Source: Methylophilaceae bacterium (GTDB lineage: Bacteria > Pseudomonadota > Gammaproteobacteria > Burkholderiales > Methylophilaceae). From it: a stretch of DNA of 64,000 bases. The position numbers and the translations under genes are program-made. The stretch is from positions 62,001 through 126,000 of the forward strand of contig JABFRO010000001.1 of the NCBI GenBank assembly GCA_013141125.1, given 5' to 3'. Below the pieces are notes generated by a model. The model saw nothing but the letters and a program-made list of their open reading frames with translations. It was not told where the DNA came from and searched no databases. Numbering within the stretch: position 1 is the stretch's first letter; every line of letters starts with the position of its first letter. Positions 8,952 through 18,798 of the stretch are shown here, piece by piece.

Positions 8952-11735
8952 TTATGCAGGAATAGCGCCTGTGTGGTAACCCAGTTCAACAGGCAATTCA
9001 CCACCTTTAATCAGTCTAACCGCGCAGTATTTAACCTCAGCAATCTTGGCAAAAGGATCTAGCGCCTGATTGGTGAGTCGGTTGGCCGCTGCCTCGTAGT
9101 AGCAAAAAGCCACAAAAACCGAGCCGCGTGAAATACCATCATCAGCACGTGCAATGAGCGCAATGTTACCGCGACGAGATTCAATGGTAATAATGTCGCC
9201 AGCGTTTGCACCCAGAGCCTCCAGATCTAGCGGGTGAATGCTGACGGTAGGGGCTGGCTCAATGGCATCGAGAATATTGGCACGGCGCGTCATGCTGCCG
9301 GTGTGCCAGTGCTCCAACATGCGGCCAGTAATTAGCACCAATGGATATTCAGTATCCGGGCGTTCATCGGCCGGGATAATATCAGCTGGAACCAGCTTGG
9401 CGCGACCGCCTGGACGTGGGAAATCAACGTCAAAAATGACTTCTTGACCCGGATCACCCACTTGCTCACATGGGTAACACACAGAACCATTTTCCAGTCG
9501 TTCCCACGTCATGCCGGCTATGCTAGGCATGGCTAGACACATTTCGCTGAACACTTCTTTGGCACTGTCATAATGCCAATTAACGCCTAATCTACTGGCG
9601 ATTTGCTGAATAATCCATAAATCCTGACGCGCATCACCAGGCAAACCAATAGCTGGGCGGCCAATTTGCACTAGTCTGTCAGTATTGGTAAAGGTGCCGA
9701 GTTTTTCCGCATGGGCGCTGGATGGCAGAATTACGTCTGCTAAATAGGCGGTTTCAGTCATGAAAATATCTTGCACGACTAAATGCTCCAACCTGGCCAG
9801 ACCTTCACGCGCATGGTTGCTGTTGGGGTCGGACATGGCAGGGTTTTCACCTTGCACATACAGGCCTTTGATTTTTCCATCGTAAGCCGCATCCATAATT
9901 TCAACGACAGTTAAGCCAGGCTTGTCATCCAGCTTGATATTCCATAATTTTTCAAACTTGGCATGATTTTCAGGGTTGTCTACGCGTTGATAATCCGGAA
10001 AGGTCATGGGAATCAAACCTACGTCAGAAGCGCCTTGCACGTTATTTTGACCGCGTAATGGATGTAGACCTGTACCTCTGCGGCCAATTTGACCGGTGAC
10101 CATGGAAAGCGCTATCAGGCAACGTGCATTGTCAGTTCCGTGTACGTGTTGTGATACGCCCATGCCCCATAAAATGATGGAGGCTTTGGATGTGGCATAC
10201 AATCTGGCAACTTCTCGTAATGTTTCAGCTGAAATACCGCAGATGGGTGCCATGGCTTCTGGCGAATAGCCTTTAATATTTTCTTTTAACGCAGCGTAAT
10301 TTTCAGTACGTTCAGCAATGAACTTTTCATCGACCAAGCCTTCAGTCACAATGACATGCAACATGGCATTGAGCATGGCGACATCGGTATCGGGTTTGAA
10401 TGCCAGATGATAAGCCGCTTGTCGAGAGAGCTCGGTGCGACGCGGATCCATCAACACCAGCTTGGCACCTTTTTTAACGGCATTTTTAATGAAAGTAGCA
10501 GCAACTGGATGGTTAACGATAGGGTTGGAGCCAATGATCACAATGACTTCAGAATACTGAACGTCAGCTACCGGATTGGAAACGGCACCGGAACCTACGC
10601 CTTCAAGCAAGGCAACAACAGAGGAAGCATGGCATAAACGTGTGCAGTGATCGACATTGTTACTGCCAAAGCCGGTACGCACGAGCTTTTGGAATAAATA
10701 GGCTTCTTCGTTACTGCCTTTGGCGGAACCAAAACCTGCTAATGCCAGGCGGCCATCATTGGCTTTAATTTTATTGAAACCAGCCGCAGCAAACTCCAGC
10801 GCTTCTTCCCAGCTTGCTTCACGAAAAGCGGCTAATGGATTTGCGGGATCCATGGCAATTTCCGAGTTCTTGGGAAAATCCGTTTTACGGATAAGTGGCT
10901 TGGTGAGGCGGTGCTGGTGACGCGGATAATCAAAACCATAGCGACCTTTAACGCATAAACGACCATGATTGGCCGGGCCATCAATACCAACCACTTGCGT
11001 AATTTTGTTGTCTTTAACATGGTAGGTCAGCTGACAGCCAACGCCGCAGAATGGACAAACTGAATCCACTTTCTTGTCGGGTTCTTCCATGGCTACATTT
11101 TTTGCTGGTGCCAGTGCGCCGGTTGGGCAGGCTTGCACACATTCGCCACAAGTGACGCACGTACTTTCACCCATAGGGTCGCCAATATCAAACACAATTT
11201 CGGCATGGCTACCACGGAAGGCAAAACCGATAACATCATTGACCTGTTCTTCACGACAGGCGCGAACACAGCGTGTGCATTGAATACAGGCATCCAGATT
11301 GACCGCAATCGCCGGGTTGGATAAATCCGCATTAGGTGACAAGCGCGATTCAAAACGCGGATTGCTCACCTGCATTTTGTCTGCCCAATAAGTCAGTTCA
11401 TTATCCAGCTTGTATTGCTTGGGTGGCGCGTCGGATAGTAATAATTCCAACACCATTTTTTGCGCGGCGTGGGCTCGGCCACTGTTGCTGCTGACTTCCA
11501 TGTCAGCCTTGGGTGCACGGCAGCAGGAGGGCGCAAGCACGCGTTCGCCTTTGATTTCCACCATGCAAGCACGGCAATTGCCGTCAGGACGCATGCCTTC
11601 GGTGTAGCACAAATGCGGTATTTCAACACCATTGCGTTGGGCGGCCTGAATAATGGTTTCACCTTCAAAAGCCTCAACTTGTTTACCGTTGAGATTAAAG
11701 GCGATGATTTGTGGGAGGTTGGATGGTGCGTTCAT
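8952..11735 (-). CDS. fdsA: NAD-dependent formate dehydrogenase, alpha (molybdo/tungsto) subunit
   Basis: A 927-aa cytoplasmic formate dehydrogenase large subunit that oxidises formate to CO2. Domains in order: a [2Fe-2S] ferredoxin domain (C43, C54, C57, C71); two [4Fe-4S] sets (C150/153/156/160 and C193/196/199/203); a further cluster motif (C227/230/234/261); then the bis-MGD domain with the active-site pair C368-H369 in CTRLCHAS. The metal ligand is cysteine, not selenocysteine. There is no Tat signal, consistent with a soluble NAD-linked enzyme. It is co-transcribed with the fused diaphorase gene 27 bp upstream and has a site AGGA 9 bp before its ATG. Mo or W cannot be distinguished from sequence. 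Confidence 0.95.
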   Translation of the reverse strand: MNAPSNLPQIIAFNLNGKQVEAFEGETIIQAAQRNGVEIPHLCYTEGMRPDGNCRACMVEIKGERVLAPSCCRAPKADMEVSSNSGRAHAAQKMVLELLLSDAPPKQYKLDNELTYWADKMQVSNPRFESRLSPNADLSNPAIAVNLDACIQCTRCVRACREEQVNDVIGFAFRGSHAEIVFDIGDPMGESTCVTCGECVQACPTGALAPAKNVAMEEPDKKVDSVCPFCGVGCQLTYHVKDNKITQVVGIDGPANHGRLCVKGRYGFDYPRHQHRLTKPLIRKTDFPKNSEIAMDPANPLAAFREASWEEALEFAAAGFNKIKANDGRLALAGFGSAKGSNEEAYLFQKLVRTGFGSNNVDHCTRLCHASSVVALLEGVGSGAVSNPVADVQYSEVIVIIGSNPIVNHPVAATFIKNAVKKGAKLVLMDPRRTELSRQAAYHLAFKPDTDVAMLNAMLHVIVTEGLVDEKFIAERTENYAALKENIKGYSPEAMAPICGISAETLREVARLYATSKASIILWGMGVSQHVHGTDNARCLIALSMVTGQIGRRGTGLHPLRGQNNVQGASDVGLIPMTFPDYQRVDNPENHAKFEKLWNIKLDDKPGLTVVEIMDAAYDGKIKGLYVQGENPAMSDPNSNHAREGLARLEHLVVQDIFMTETAYLADVILPSSAHAEKLGTFTNTDRLVQIGRPAIGLPGDARQDLWIIQQIASRLGVNWHYDSAKEVFSEMCLAMPSIAGMTWERLENGSVCYPCEQVGDPGQEVIFDVDFPRPGGRAKLVPADIIPADERPDTEYPLVLITGRMLEHWHTGSMTRRANILDAIEPAPTVSIHPLDLEALGANAGDIITIESRRGNIALIARADDGISRGSVFVAFCYYEAAANRLTNQALDPFAKIAEVKYCAVRLIKGGELPVELGYHTGAIPA

Positions 11736-11762
11736 CTGCTTGATTCCTACTTGGCCTAAATA

Positions 11763-13466
11763 TTAATTGGATAGTTCTTGAGGGAAGTATTTAATTACGC
11801 TTAAGATCGGATTAGGCGCAGCCTGTCCAAGTCCGCAGATGGAGGCATCCATCATGGCAGTGGATAACTCTTGCAGCAGCGGTTGATCCCAACTGCTTTT
11901 TTCCATTAACTTGGCTGCTTTGGAAGTGCCGGCGCGACAAGGCGTGCATTGGCCACACGATTCTTCTTCAAAGAATTTAATCGCATTTAGCGCTAAATGG
12001 CGTGCGCTATCCTGCTGAGAAAATACAACGACTGCAGCCGAGCCGATAAAACAGCCGTATTGATTGAGCGTATCAAAATCCAGAGGAATATTGCCCATGC
12101 TGGCAGGCAAAATACCGCCCGAAGCGCCACCAGGGAAATAGCCATAAAACTCATGACCATCTAACATACCACCACAGTATTCATCTATCAATTCACGCAT
12201 AGTGATGCCGGCTGGCGCCAAATGCACACCAGGTTTTTTGATGCGACCGCTGACGGAGTAGGAACGTAAGCCTTTACGTTCATGGCGACCGTGCGATACA
12301 AACCATTCGGCACCTTTTTCCACGATTTCACGAATCCAGTAAACAGATTCCATGTTGTGTTCCAGCGTAGGGCGACCAAACAGGCCGACTTCCGCGAGGA
12401 AAGGTGGGCGCAGACGCGGCATGCCACGCTTACCTTCTATGGATTCCACCATAGCGGATTCTTCACCACAAATATAAGCACCCGCGCCACGGCGTAATTC
12501 AATATCCGGCATATTGGCAGGAGGATTGGCTTTTAGTTTTGTTAGCTCTGTTTCAAGAATTTGACGAACGCCCGCGTATTCATCACGCAGATAAATCCAG
12601 ATTTTTGCAATGCCCACTGCCCAGGCGGCAACCAACATACCTTCCAAAAAGCGATGCGGGTCTTGCTCTAAATAATGCCTATCTTTGAAAGTGCCGGGTT
12701 CGCCTTCATCAATGTTCACCGCCATGTAACGCGGAGCGTCATAGCCTGAAACAATGCGCCATTTGCGGCCGACAGGGAAGCCCGCGCCGCCAAGACCCCT
12801 TAACCCTGAGGTTTCCATGATTTTGATTAAATCTTCAGGGTTGTGTTTGCCTGCAATACAGTCTTTATAAAGCTGATAACCGTTGTTCGTTGTGTATTGA
12901 TCGAATGGTATGTAATTTGTGACAGGCGCTTTTGTAGCCTTGGCTTTAGCCTGTGCTATGACTTTTTGCAAGTCGGCATTGTCAATCGGGTTTTGACCGA
13001 CTACAGCGACTGGTGCATGTTGGCAACGACCAACGCAGGGAACCGGCTGAATGCGAACGCCGTCGCCTAGAGAGGCTTTAAGGTCTTGAATCAAGCTTTT
13101 AGCACCAAACATATCGCAGGTGACGGAATCACAAACACGCACGGTTAAGGCTGGTGGCGGTGTTTCACCTTCTCTTACCACATCAAAGTGATGATAAAAA
13201 GTAGCCACTTCATAAGCCTCAGTTTGTGAAAGTTTCATTTCACTTGCTAGCGCGGCTAAATGTTGGGCTGAAATGTGACCGAATTTATCCTGAATTTTGT
13301 GCAGATGTTCAATCAGCATGTCAGGTTTTCTTGAAGTGTCACTCAATAAAGCCACGATTTCGGCACGCGCCGCTGGATCAACAGCGCGACCCTTGGGCTT
13401 ACCCATGCGTTTTTTCAACAAATCCTGATTGACTACTTTGATTTGACCATCTTGAACTTGCGACAT
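11763..13466 (-). CDS. fdsB: NAD-dependent formate dehydrogenase, fused gamma-beta (NuoE-NuoF) subunit
   Basis: The diaphorase subunit that passes electrons from the alpha subunit to NAD. One polypeptide (567 aa) holds a NuoE-like thioredoxin-fold [2Fe-2S] domain (cysteines in VCDSVTCDM and VPCVGRCQH) followed by a NuoF-like domain. The latter has the FMN motif GLGGAGFPVGRKW, the NADH-site segment NIDEGEPGTFKDRH and a [4Fe-4S] set ESCGQCTPCRAGT plus a later ICGLG. Many betaproteobacteria have a separate FdsG; the fusion resembles the two-subunit enzyme (FDH1) of Methylobacterium. The ATG at 13466 has GAGG 8 bp upstream; a start 11 codons earlier lacks this. First gene of the operon. Confidence 0.94.
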   Translation of the reverse strand: MSQVQDGQIKVVNQDLLKKRMGKPKGRAVDPAARAEIVALLSDTSRKPDMLIEHLHKIQDKFGHISAQHLAALASEMKLSQTEAYEVATFYHHFDVVREGETPPPALTVRVCDSVTCDMFGAKSLIQDLKASLGDGVRIQPVPCVGRCQHAPVAVVGQNPIDNADLQKVIAQAKAKATKAPVTNYIPFDQYTTNNGYQLYKDCIAGKHNPEDLIKIMETSGLRGLGGAGFPVGRKWRIVSGYDAPRYMAVNIDEGEPGTFKDRHYLEQDPHRFLEGMLVAAWAVGIAKIWIYLRDEYAGVRQILETELTKLKANPPANMPDIELRRGAGAYICGEESAMVESIEGKRGMPRLRPPFLAEVGLFGRPTLEHNMESVYWIREIVEKGAEWFVSHGRHERKGLRSYSVSGRIKKPGVHLAPAGITMRELIDEYCGGMLDGHEFYGYFPGGASGGILPASMGNIPLDFDTLNQYGCFIGSAAVVVFSQQDSARHLALNAIKFFEEESCGQCTPCRAGTSKAAKLMEKSSWDQPLLQELSTAMMDASICGLGQAAPNPILSVIKYFPQELSN

Positions 13467-13561
13467 GCTGTTGACCTCATTCAGTATAATTCGGTACACC
13501 TTAAGTTAGTACGCCTTAAAACAAGGCGTTATTTTAAAAGGTGCTATTGAAAGTTTTAGTA

Positions 13562-14368
13562 TTATTTTAATACTAGAATTTCGCCTTTGCCGTCATTGGC
13601 AATATCACCTGCATAGCGTTGTACGCGGCTAGTATTCAGTTTTGCAAATTGCGTAGGTAAGCCGTTGAATGACTTGAACATCAAGCTTAAAAAAGGCAGG
13701 GTGTGTGAGCCGCAATCCTGAAGTGTTGAATGTAGTACAGGCGTTTTGGTGAGTAAAATAGTACCTCTACGCATGCCATAGCCCACATATTCAGCCACTG
13801 AACCTAACACGCCTATAGTGCCAGCCAGCATGCGTGATGCGCAATAACTACCGGCATTGCCTTCAATAAAAATAACGCCACGTCGCATTTGGTCGCCTAC
13901 GCGATCTCCCGCGTTGCCGGTGACGATGACCATGCCGCCTTTCATGCCTTTTCTGTCACCAGGAATGGCGGCACCGAGAAAATCGCCCACATTGCCGTGA
14001 ATATGAATCAGGCCGCTACTTAAACCGCTCGCCGCAAAAGCATCGACATTGCCATGTACGACAATATTACCTTTACGCATGGAAAAACCAAGATACGATC
14101 CTGCATCACCATGCACAGTAATGCGGCCTGTTTTCAAATCGCGACCGATGTAATCCAGCTTGGCACTGCTGTTATTGATGACTATATTGCTGGCATCATC
14201 ACCGCTAATGGTAAACACCGCATCCACGCGCAGTTTTTGATTGCCGCTGTATAAGGTAAGCGCGGCAATATCGGCAATGGATTTTTCCACCAGGTTATCG
14301 GGCGTGAGAGGTGAACAGTCAATACGCTGACGTGATTCAATTTTTAAGGTAAAGGTTAAGGCGCTCAT
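13562..14368 (-). CDS. fhcC: Formyltransferase/hydrolase complex subunit C
   Basis: A 268-aa FwdC/FhcC subunit. It forms a beta-helix scaffold in the complex that releases formate from formyl-methylofuran. The hallmark is a run of repeated G-x-x-G-x-x-x-G turns across residues 75-200 (for example GDAGSYLGFSMRKGNIVVHGN), also seen in the glutamate synthase alpha C-terminus. It overlaps fhcD by 4 bp and is last in the order B-A-D-C. The formate dehydrogenase operon starts about 95 bp further on, so formate made here is oxidised by the next operon's product. Confidence 0.95.
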   Translation of the reverse strand: MSALTFTLKIESRQRIDCSPLTPDNLVEKSIADIAALTLYSGNQKLRVDAVFTISGDDASNIVINNSSAKLDYIGRDLKTGRITVHGDAGSYLGFSMRKGNIVVHGNVDAFAASGLSSGLIHIHGNVGDFLGAAIPGDRKGMKGGMVIVTGNAGDRVGDQMRRGVIFIEGNAGSYCASRMLAGTIGVLGSVAEYVGYGMRRGTILLTKTPVLHSTLQDCGSHTLPFLSLMFKSFNGLPTQFAKLNTSRVQRYAGDIANDGKGEILVLK

Positions 14369-15288
14369 GCTGACGCTCCGTTTAATGATGTATCCGCCAT
14401 AATTTCATGTAAGGGGAAATGGAATTGACCCAATTTTCCGCCGTAATTGCCTGCTGAAATACGTTTAATACCATTGGCCGCGCCCAGCGCACAAGCTGCG
14501 GCAATACCCACATGCATGGCTTTGCGAATATCGACATCGGTCAAGCCGTCAATCACGATTTCCATGACGGATTCAATTTCAGGTGAAAGCTCGGTATTGG
14601 TAATGCCTTTTAGTGTTGGACAGAAAGCATCGTTAGTGGAAGCAAACAGTGCTTTGTATTTGGAGCCAACTTTGGAGCCGGAACGAACAATGCCGCCGGG
14701 AAAGGGCATGATGACATTAGGTAATTTTTTCATGGCTTCAATCGCGGCCTCGCACGCGGCTAGCGCTTGCGGTTGTGATTCAGCCAATACCAGAAAGTTA
14801 CCGCCACCGACTGCACGTACCATGCCAGTTTTTTCTTCAGTGATAAATTCACCATCCATCACTGGTACACGCCAATAGCGTTTACCACCAAATTGTTTTG
14901 AAATCTGGAAACCATCGCCAAAGAAGCGCAGGTTTTTGCCCAGATTAATGCGATCACCGCCATCAATTCCGGCAAAGGCTGCGGCAGTGGGGCAGGTGAG
15001 AATACATTGCCCCATACGTGTTTCCAATTGCTTGATTAATACCGCGCTGCCCATGGCAAACATCAAAATGGATACGCCGGGTCTTGCGTCCGGTGTTTCT
15101 TCTGCGGTTAATTCGCGCTCTATGCCTGCTTCCACGCCACAACCAATTACGGAGGTGGCAAAGCCTGTCATGGCATTTGCCGCGTGATAAGCCCACTTTA
15201 AATTTTGTGCGGTGATGATAATACGCGTGCCACGCATACCAAAAGCTTCCGCAAAGGTGTCATCTATTGTTACGCCATTAATAATCAT
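14365..15288 (-). CDS. fhcD: Formylmethanofuran:tetrahydromethanopterin formyltransferase
   Basis: FhcD/Ftr (307 aa) moves the formyl group between tetrahydromethanopterin and methylofuran, the first half-reaction of the Fhc complex in bacteria. The protein begins MIINGVTIDDTFAEAFGMRGTRIIITA, the Ftr family start, and is about the usual ~300 aa. It overlaps both fhcA (4 bp) and fhcC (4 bp), so the four subunits are translationally coupled. In methylotrophs this complex is part of formaldehyde oxidation and detoxification. Confidence 0.97.
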   Translation of the reverse strand: MIINGVTIDDTFAEAFGMRGTRIIITAQNLKWAYHAANAMTGFATSVIGCGVEAGIERELTAEETPDARPGVSILMFAMGSAVLIKQLETRMGQCILTCPTAAAFAGIDGGDRINLGKNLRFFGDGFQISKQFGGKRYWRVPVMDGEFITEEKTGMVRAVGGGNFLVLAESQPQALAACEAAIEAMKKLPNVIMPFPGGIVRSGSKVGSKYKALFASTNDAFCPTLKGITNTELSPEIESVMEIVIDGLTDVDIRKAMHVGIAAACALGAANGIKRISAGNYGGKLGQFHFPLHEIMADTSLNGASA

Positions 15289-16961
15289 GCAGTTTTCTCC
15301 CGACGACCTTTGGCTTCGTGTACCAGTAATTTACCTCGACCATCGCCTTCAATTTCACCTTTGCTTACTTTGGAATGTTCCATTTTCATGGTGTGGAAGC
15401 TGTCAAAATACTTGCTGATTTCTTTTTCAATACTGCGGTCAAAATCTGGTTTAACCACATGTGTACCGCCCCAAGTCACCTTGACGATATTGCCATCTTT
15501 GACCACCAGCTCGCCGTCTTTAAACACATAAGCCGGTTTAGCGAACATGATTTCCTGATCGGCGTGTTCACTGTAAACCGTAATATCCGCCGCACCACCA
15601 ACACCCAAGTGACCACGGTCATGCAGACCAACAAGTTTGGCAGCACCCGCGCGCGTCATGATAGCGATCTCATACAGGCTATATTCGCGGTCAATCGAAG
15701 CCAGTGTACTCAAGGCTTGTGCATCCAGATTGATACTGGCGAATACCTCTTTACGATAGGTTTTATCCATCAACAGTTTGATGAGATGTGGATAGCTGGT
15801 AAACGGCGCGCCGTTGGGATGGTCGGTAGTGAGGAAAATGCGCCATGGGTCTTCAACCAAGAGGAAGATTTCCAGACCAATTGCCCATTGCAAGGCATTA
15901 ACAAAGTTTTGATCGCGGTATTTGAATGGCACTACGCCACAGCCGTTATCGCACTCAATATCCATGCACACCCATTTATTGGGGGTGGCCAAGCCGCTGT
16001 TGCGATGCTGAGACATGCTGTCACCGGAGGCGGTAACAGTTTGACCGAACATGATTTGCCCAACGTCCACCGAGACATTAGGATATTTATTAATCGCTTC
16101 CGCAATTTGTGCCGCACCAGAGGAGAACTTGCGGTCGCCTTCTGTGCCATAGCTGTGGAACTGAATATGGGTGAGATGCAGTGGATAACCTTCAACACCG
16201 GCCATGGTATTCAGTGTGGTGATAATGTTGCCGGGAACGCCCAAGTTTTGACCGTGTACATGTAGTGGATGGGCAACGCCCAGTTCATACATGGCACGCG
16301 ATAGAGTTTTCAGTACCTCGCGCGGAGTAACGTTGTAATTGACGTTGTTTTCATCCAAATCCAGCATACGTTGGTTGAATTTGAAAGCATTTATGCCGCC
16401 CGCATTGACCACCTTAACGCCAATCGCTTGCGCAGCATCCATCGTCCACGCCACATAGTCATTAATGGCATTCTGATCTTTTTTGGCGGCCAACATGCGC
16501 AGGAACAAATCATCGTTCCCCAGCATGACATAACCGCCTTTGTCGATAATCGGAATATCGCCCATTTCCAGATGACCCTGGCGCGCATTCATCGGTAATA
16601 CTGCAGGTTCAAAACCGGCGGTATAGCCCATTTCGGCATAACGATAACCGGTGGTCAGTGTAGAGGGTACCACGTGACCACAGCCAGCACGCATCAAGGC
16701 GGTATGGGCTACAGGATCCATGCGATGATCTTCAGGCAACAAAGTACGGGCAATGTTGACTTTGCCGCCGCCAATATGCGTGTGCATATCAATCGCACCC
16801 GCCATCACAATTTGGCCAGTTAAATTGTATTCCTTGTCGATGCGGGCATCATCGCGTGGCTTTTCTGCAATACGACCATCAAGGATGTAAATATCCATGA
16901 TTTTGCCGTCGATGCCATGCGCCGGGTCGTAGACCTTGCCCCCAGTGAGTTTGATTAGCAT
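15285..16961 (-). CDS. fhcA: Formyltransferase/hydrolase complex subunit A (formyl-methylofuran hydrolase)
   Basis: The amidohydrolase subunit (558 aa) that hydrolyses formyl-methylofuran to formate. Putative binuclear zinc ligands are all visible: H60 and H62 (DMHTH), the candidate carboxylated lysine K183 (GVKVVNAGG), histidines in LHVH (234/236) and in LTHIQFH (265/269), and D380 in TTDHPNGAPF. It starts directly after fhcB (adjacent codons, no gap) and overlaps fhcD. A second copy, diverged but with the same ligand set, lies at 61510-63180. This copy, in the fhc operon, is the presumed housekeeping enzyme. Confidence 0.97.
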   Translation of the reverse strand: MLIKLTGGKVYDPAHGIDGKIMDIYILDGRIAEKPRDDARIDKEYNLTGQIVMAGAIDMHTHIGGGKVNIARTLLPEDHRMDPVAHTALMRAGCGHVVPSTLTTGYRYAEMGYTAGFEPAVLPMNARQGHLEMGDIPIIDKGGYVMLGNDDLFLRMLAAKKDQNAINDYVAWTMDAAQAIGVKVVNAGGINAFKFNQRMLDLDENNVNYNVTPREVLKTLSRAMYELGVAHPLHVHGQNLGVPGNIITTLNTMAGVEGYPLHLTHIQFHSYGTEGDRKFSSGAAQIAEAINKYPNVSVDVGQIMFGQTVTASGDSMSQHRNSGLATPNKWVCMDIECDNGCGVVPFKYRDQNFVNALQWAIGLEIFLLVEDPWRIFLTTDHPNGAPFTSYPHLIKLLMDKTYRKEVFASINLDAQALSTLASIDREYSLYEIAIMTRAGAAKLVGLHDRGHLGVGGAADITVYSEHADQEIMFAKPAYVFKDGELVVKDGNIVKVTWGGTHVVKPDFDRSIEKEISKYFDSFHTMKMEHSKVSKGEIEGDGRGKLLVHEAKGRREKTA

Positions 16962-18275
16962 TTATTTGTCCTCGGATGCTACAAGCGCTGAGTTAGTAAT
17001 GGTTAGTTCTATGGCGCTAAAAACCTCAGCCAGTGTAGGTAAAGTGCTGTTACGCAATTGCTGCAAGGGCAGGGACACCACATTGTCTGAACGGAATGCA
17101 ATGCCTCGGTGATCCGCACCTGGCAAACCAACCGGAATGAAAACTTCAGGCTCTTTTTCCAGCTTCATTTGCGCATGAGCAAACACCACAGTTGGAATAT
17201 TGGTTGCTGGAGGCGTGCGGTCAGGATTGAAAGATGACACCCAAAATAAAGCATCTGCTTCATTGCTGGATAGTTGGCGATCCGTAGAAAAATGATAGCT
17301 ATCATGCTCAGGGAAGCTACGCGCATAAGAAGTACGCATCGGATAACCGGAAATCCAGGTACAGACCTGATTGGCATTCATATCGCCCTCAATTCCGCCC
17401 AGTGGCAAGCCGGCAGCGCGCGTGTCTTTATTTAAGACTTTGACTAACTCCGTCACATTTTGCACCGTCAATTCCGCCTGCGGGAAAGCCAAGGTTCCTG
17501 CCGCCCACGTGGTTACACTGTATTTGGCCGCTTTCATGCGTTGCGCCAGTTTTTCCAAATCGGCAACGGCAATCCCTGCAACCTCAGTGGCATGCAGTTT
17601 TTTGCCCAAAACAATGGCACGTAATGCAGAAACAACATCCGGTAACTTATCCATATCACAAGGCAACACTTCCGGCTTGCGGCCATCTGGCGAAATCCCC
17701 GCGCTGGTGTCCAAATCACGCCCGCCCAGATAAACAATCTCGCGCTTGCTGGTATCCTGGCCGTACATGGTTTCCTTGTTCCAAACTTCACGCTCAAAGA
17801 AACGCGGAAAAATACTGACAATATCCGTGCCCACAATCACCAATAAATCCATGCGATTTTTGACTTCGGTCAGCGTGGTAATCAACCAGCCGGAATTTTG
17901 CACCACTTGAATGTTGCGCATAAACCCGTTGGAATTCATGTGATCCAGCGTAGCATTTGTACTTTCAGCCAGATTCATAACCGCGCGCATGCCATAAACC
18001 TCCGTACCTAAACCCGAAAACAGCGGCTGTTTGGCAGCGCCCAAAATTTCAGCAGCTTTGGCAATCGCGGCTTTGAGCTCAACCGGTTTGCCCGCAATAC
18101 GCGGGGAGGGGGTCACAACCGGCCTGCCAAAAAAAGTAATACTTTTGGCACAACCATTTTCAATGACGTTGAGATTTCCTGACGAATCACGATCTACGCT
18201 TAAATCATCGCATAGTAGACCGCAGAAGGGGCAGGTGACTGTTTCAACAGTGCTCGCTTGAGATAAATTCTCCAT
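16962..18275 (-). CDS. fhcB: Formyltransferase/hydrolase complex subunit B
   Basis: FhcB (437 aa) is the counterpart of the catalytic subunit of archaeal formylmethanofuran dehydrogenase. In methylotrophs the complex is a hydrolase and this subunit is not redox-active; it is thought to be structural. The N-terminus still shows a C-x2-C-x3-C...C pattern (CPFCGLLCDD with a further Cys near residue 42), reminiscent of the ancestral [4Fe-4S] site. It is the first gene of the fhcBADC operon, with AAAGGAC upstream of its ATG. Confidence 0.95.
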   Translation of the reverse strand: MENLSQASTVETVTCPFCGLLCDDLSVDRDSSGNLNVIENGCAKSITFFGRPVVTPSPRIAGKPVELKAAIAKAAEILGAAKQPLFSGLGTEVYGMRAVMNLAESTNATLDHMNSNGFMRNIQVVQNSGWLITTLTEVKNRMDLLVIVGTDIVSIFPRFFEREVWNKETMYGQDTSKREIVYLGGRDLDTSAGISPDGRKPEVLPCDMDKLPDVVSALRAIVLGKKLHATEVAGIAVADLEKLAQRMKAAKYSVTTWAAGTLAFPQAELTVQNVTELVKVLNKDTRAAGLPLGGIEGDMNANQVCTWISGYPMRTSYARSFPEHDSYHFSTDRQLSSNEADALFWVSSFNPDRTPPATNIPTVVFAHAQMKLEKEPEVFIPVGLPGADHRGIAFRSDNVVSLPLQQLRNSTLPTLAEVFSAIELTITNSALVASEDK

Positions 18276-18798
18276 CTGTAGCCTTGTCCTTTAATTAATA
18301 CAAAAGCTTAATGAGTTTCATTGCGCTATAAATACATCAATTCGCAATAATACTGGATTCCGGCCTGGTCTGGAATGGTTTCCGCCTGATTTTTATTGTG
18401 GCTCATCTGTGTTTTATTTGAACTCGCGCTTCGATTGCCTCAAATTTCCACGTAAAAATTATCGCAAAAAAATTAAAATAGTAAAGAGAAGTGTTTTTGT
18501 CGCAAAAGTTGTTAGGCTGGAACAATATTCGCGATTTGATTTGGATTTGGGGATGAATAAAATTGAGGGCATCTCTATGTATTCAATTTTGCGAGCATCC
18601 GCTTTGCGGATTGCCTGCTAAAACCATTGCGTCGTTATACCGCTTTGCTCACAAAAAATTATTAGATGTGACATAACCTAAAGTTTGGTCTCCACTGAAG
18701 CAGCGTTTTCCTTACATAGCAAACATATGCCGCTTTATAATTATCGTGTCCGTCCCTGCCTAACTTAGAAACTTGAAAAAGAATAAATAGAGGTGCCC
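18276..18798. other. Intergenic region upstream of fhcB and the glycosylase gene
   Basis: About 520 bp between divergent genes. It should hold the fhc operon promoter on the minus strand. It contains AT-rich stretches but no clear consensus promoter, riboswitch or RNA gene. A 70-codon frame inside (18409-18621) has low-complexity composition and no ribosome binding site and is not called. Confidence 0.5.

Noticed and set aside
8952-11735. Possible selenocysteine in formate dehydrogenase
   Set aside because: The active-site position is a normal cysteine codon (CTRLCHAS) and the frame has no internal TGA.
15375-16265. A 296-codon frame antisense to fhcA
   Set aside because: It lies wholly inside a well-conserved gene on the other strand, has no recognisable sequence or ribosome binding site, and is explained by codon bias of fhcA.
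18409-18621. A 70-codon plus-strand frame upstream of the glycosylase gene
   Set aside because: Low-complexity, lysine/arginine-rich start, no ribosome binding site, in the likely promoter region of fhcB.
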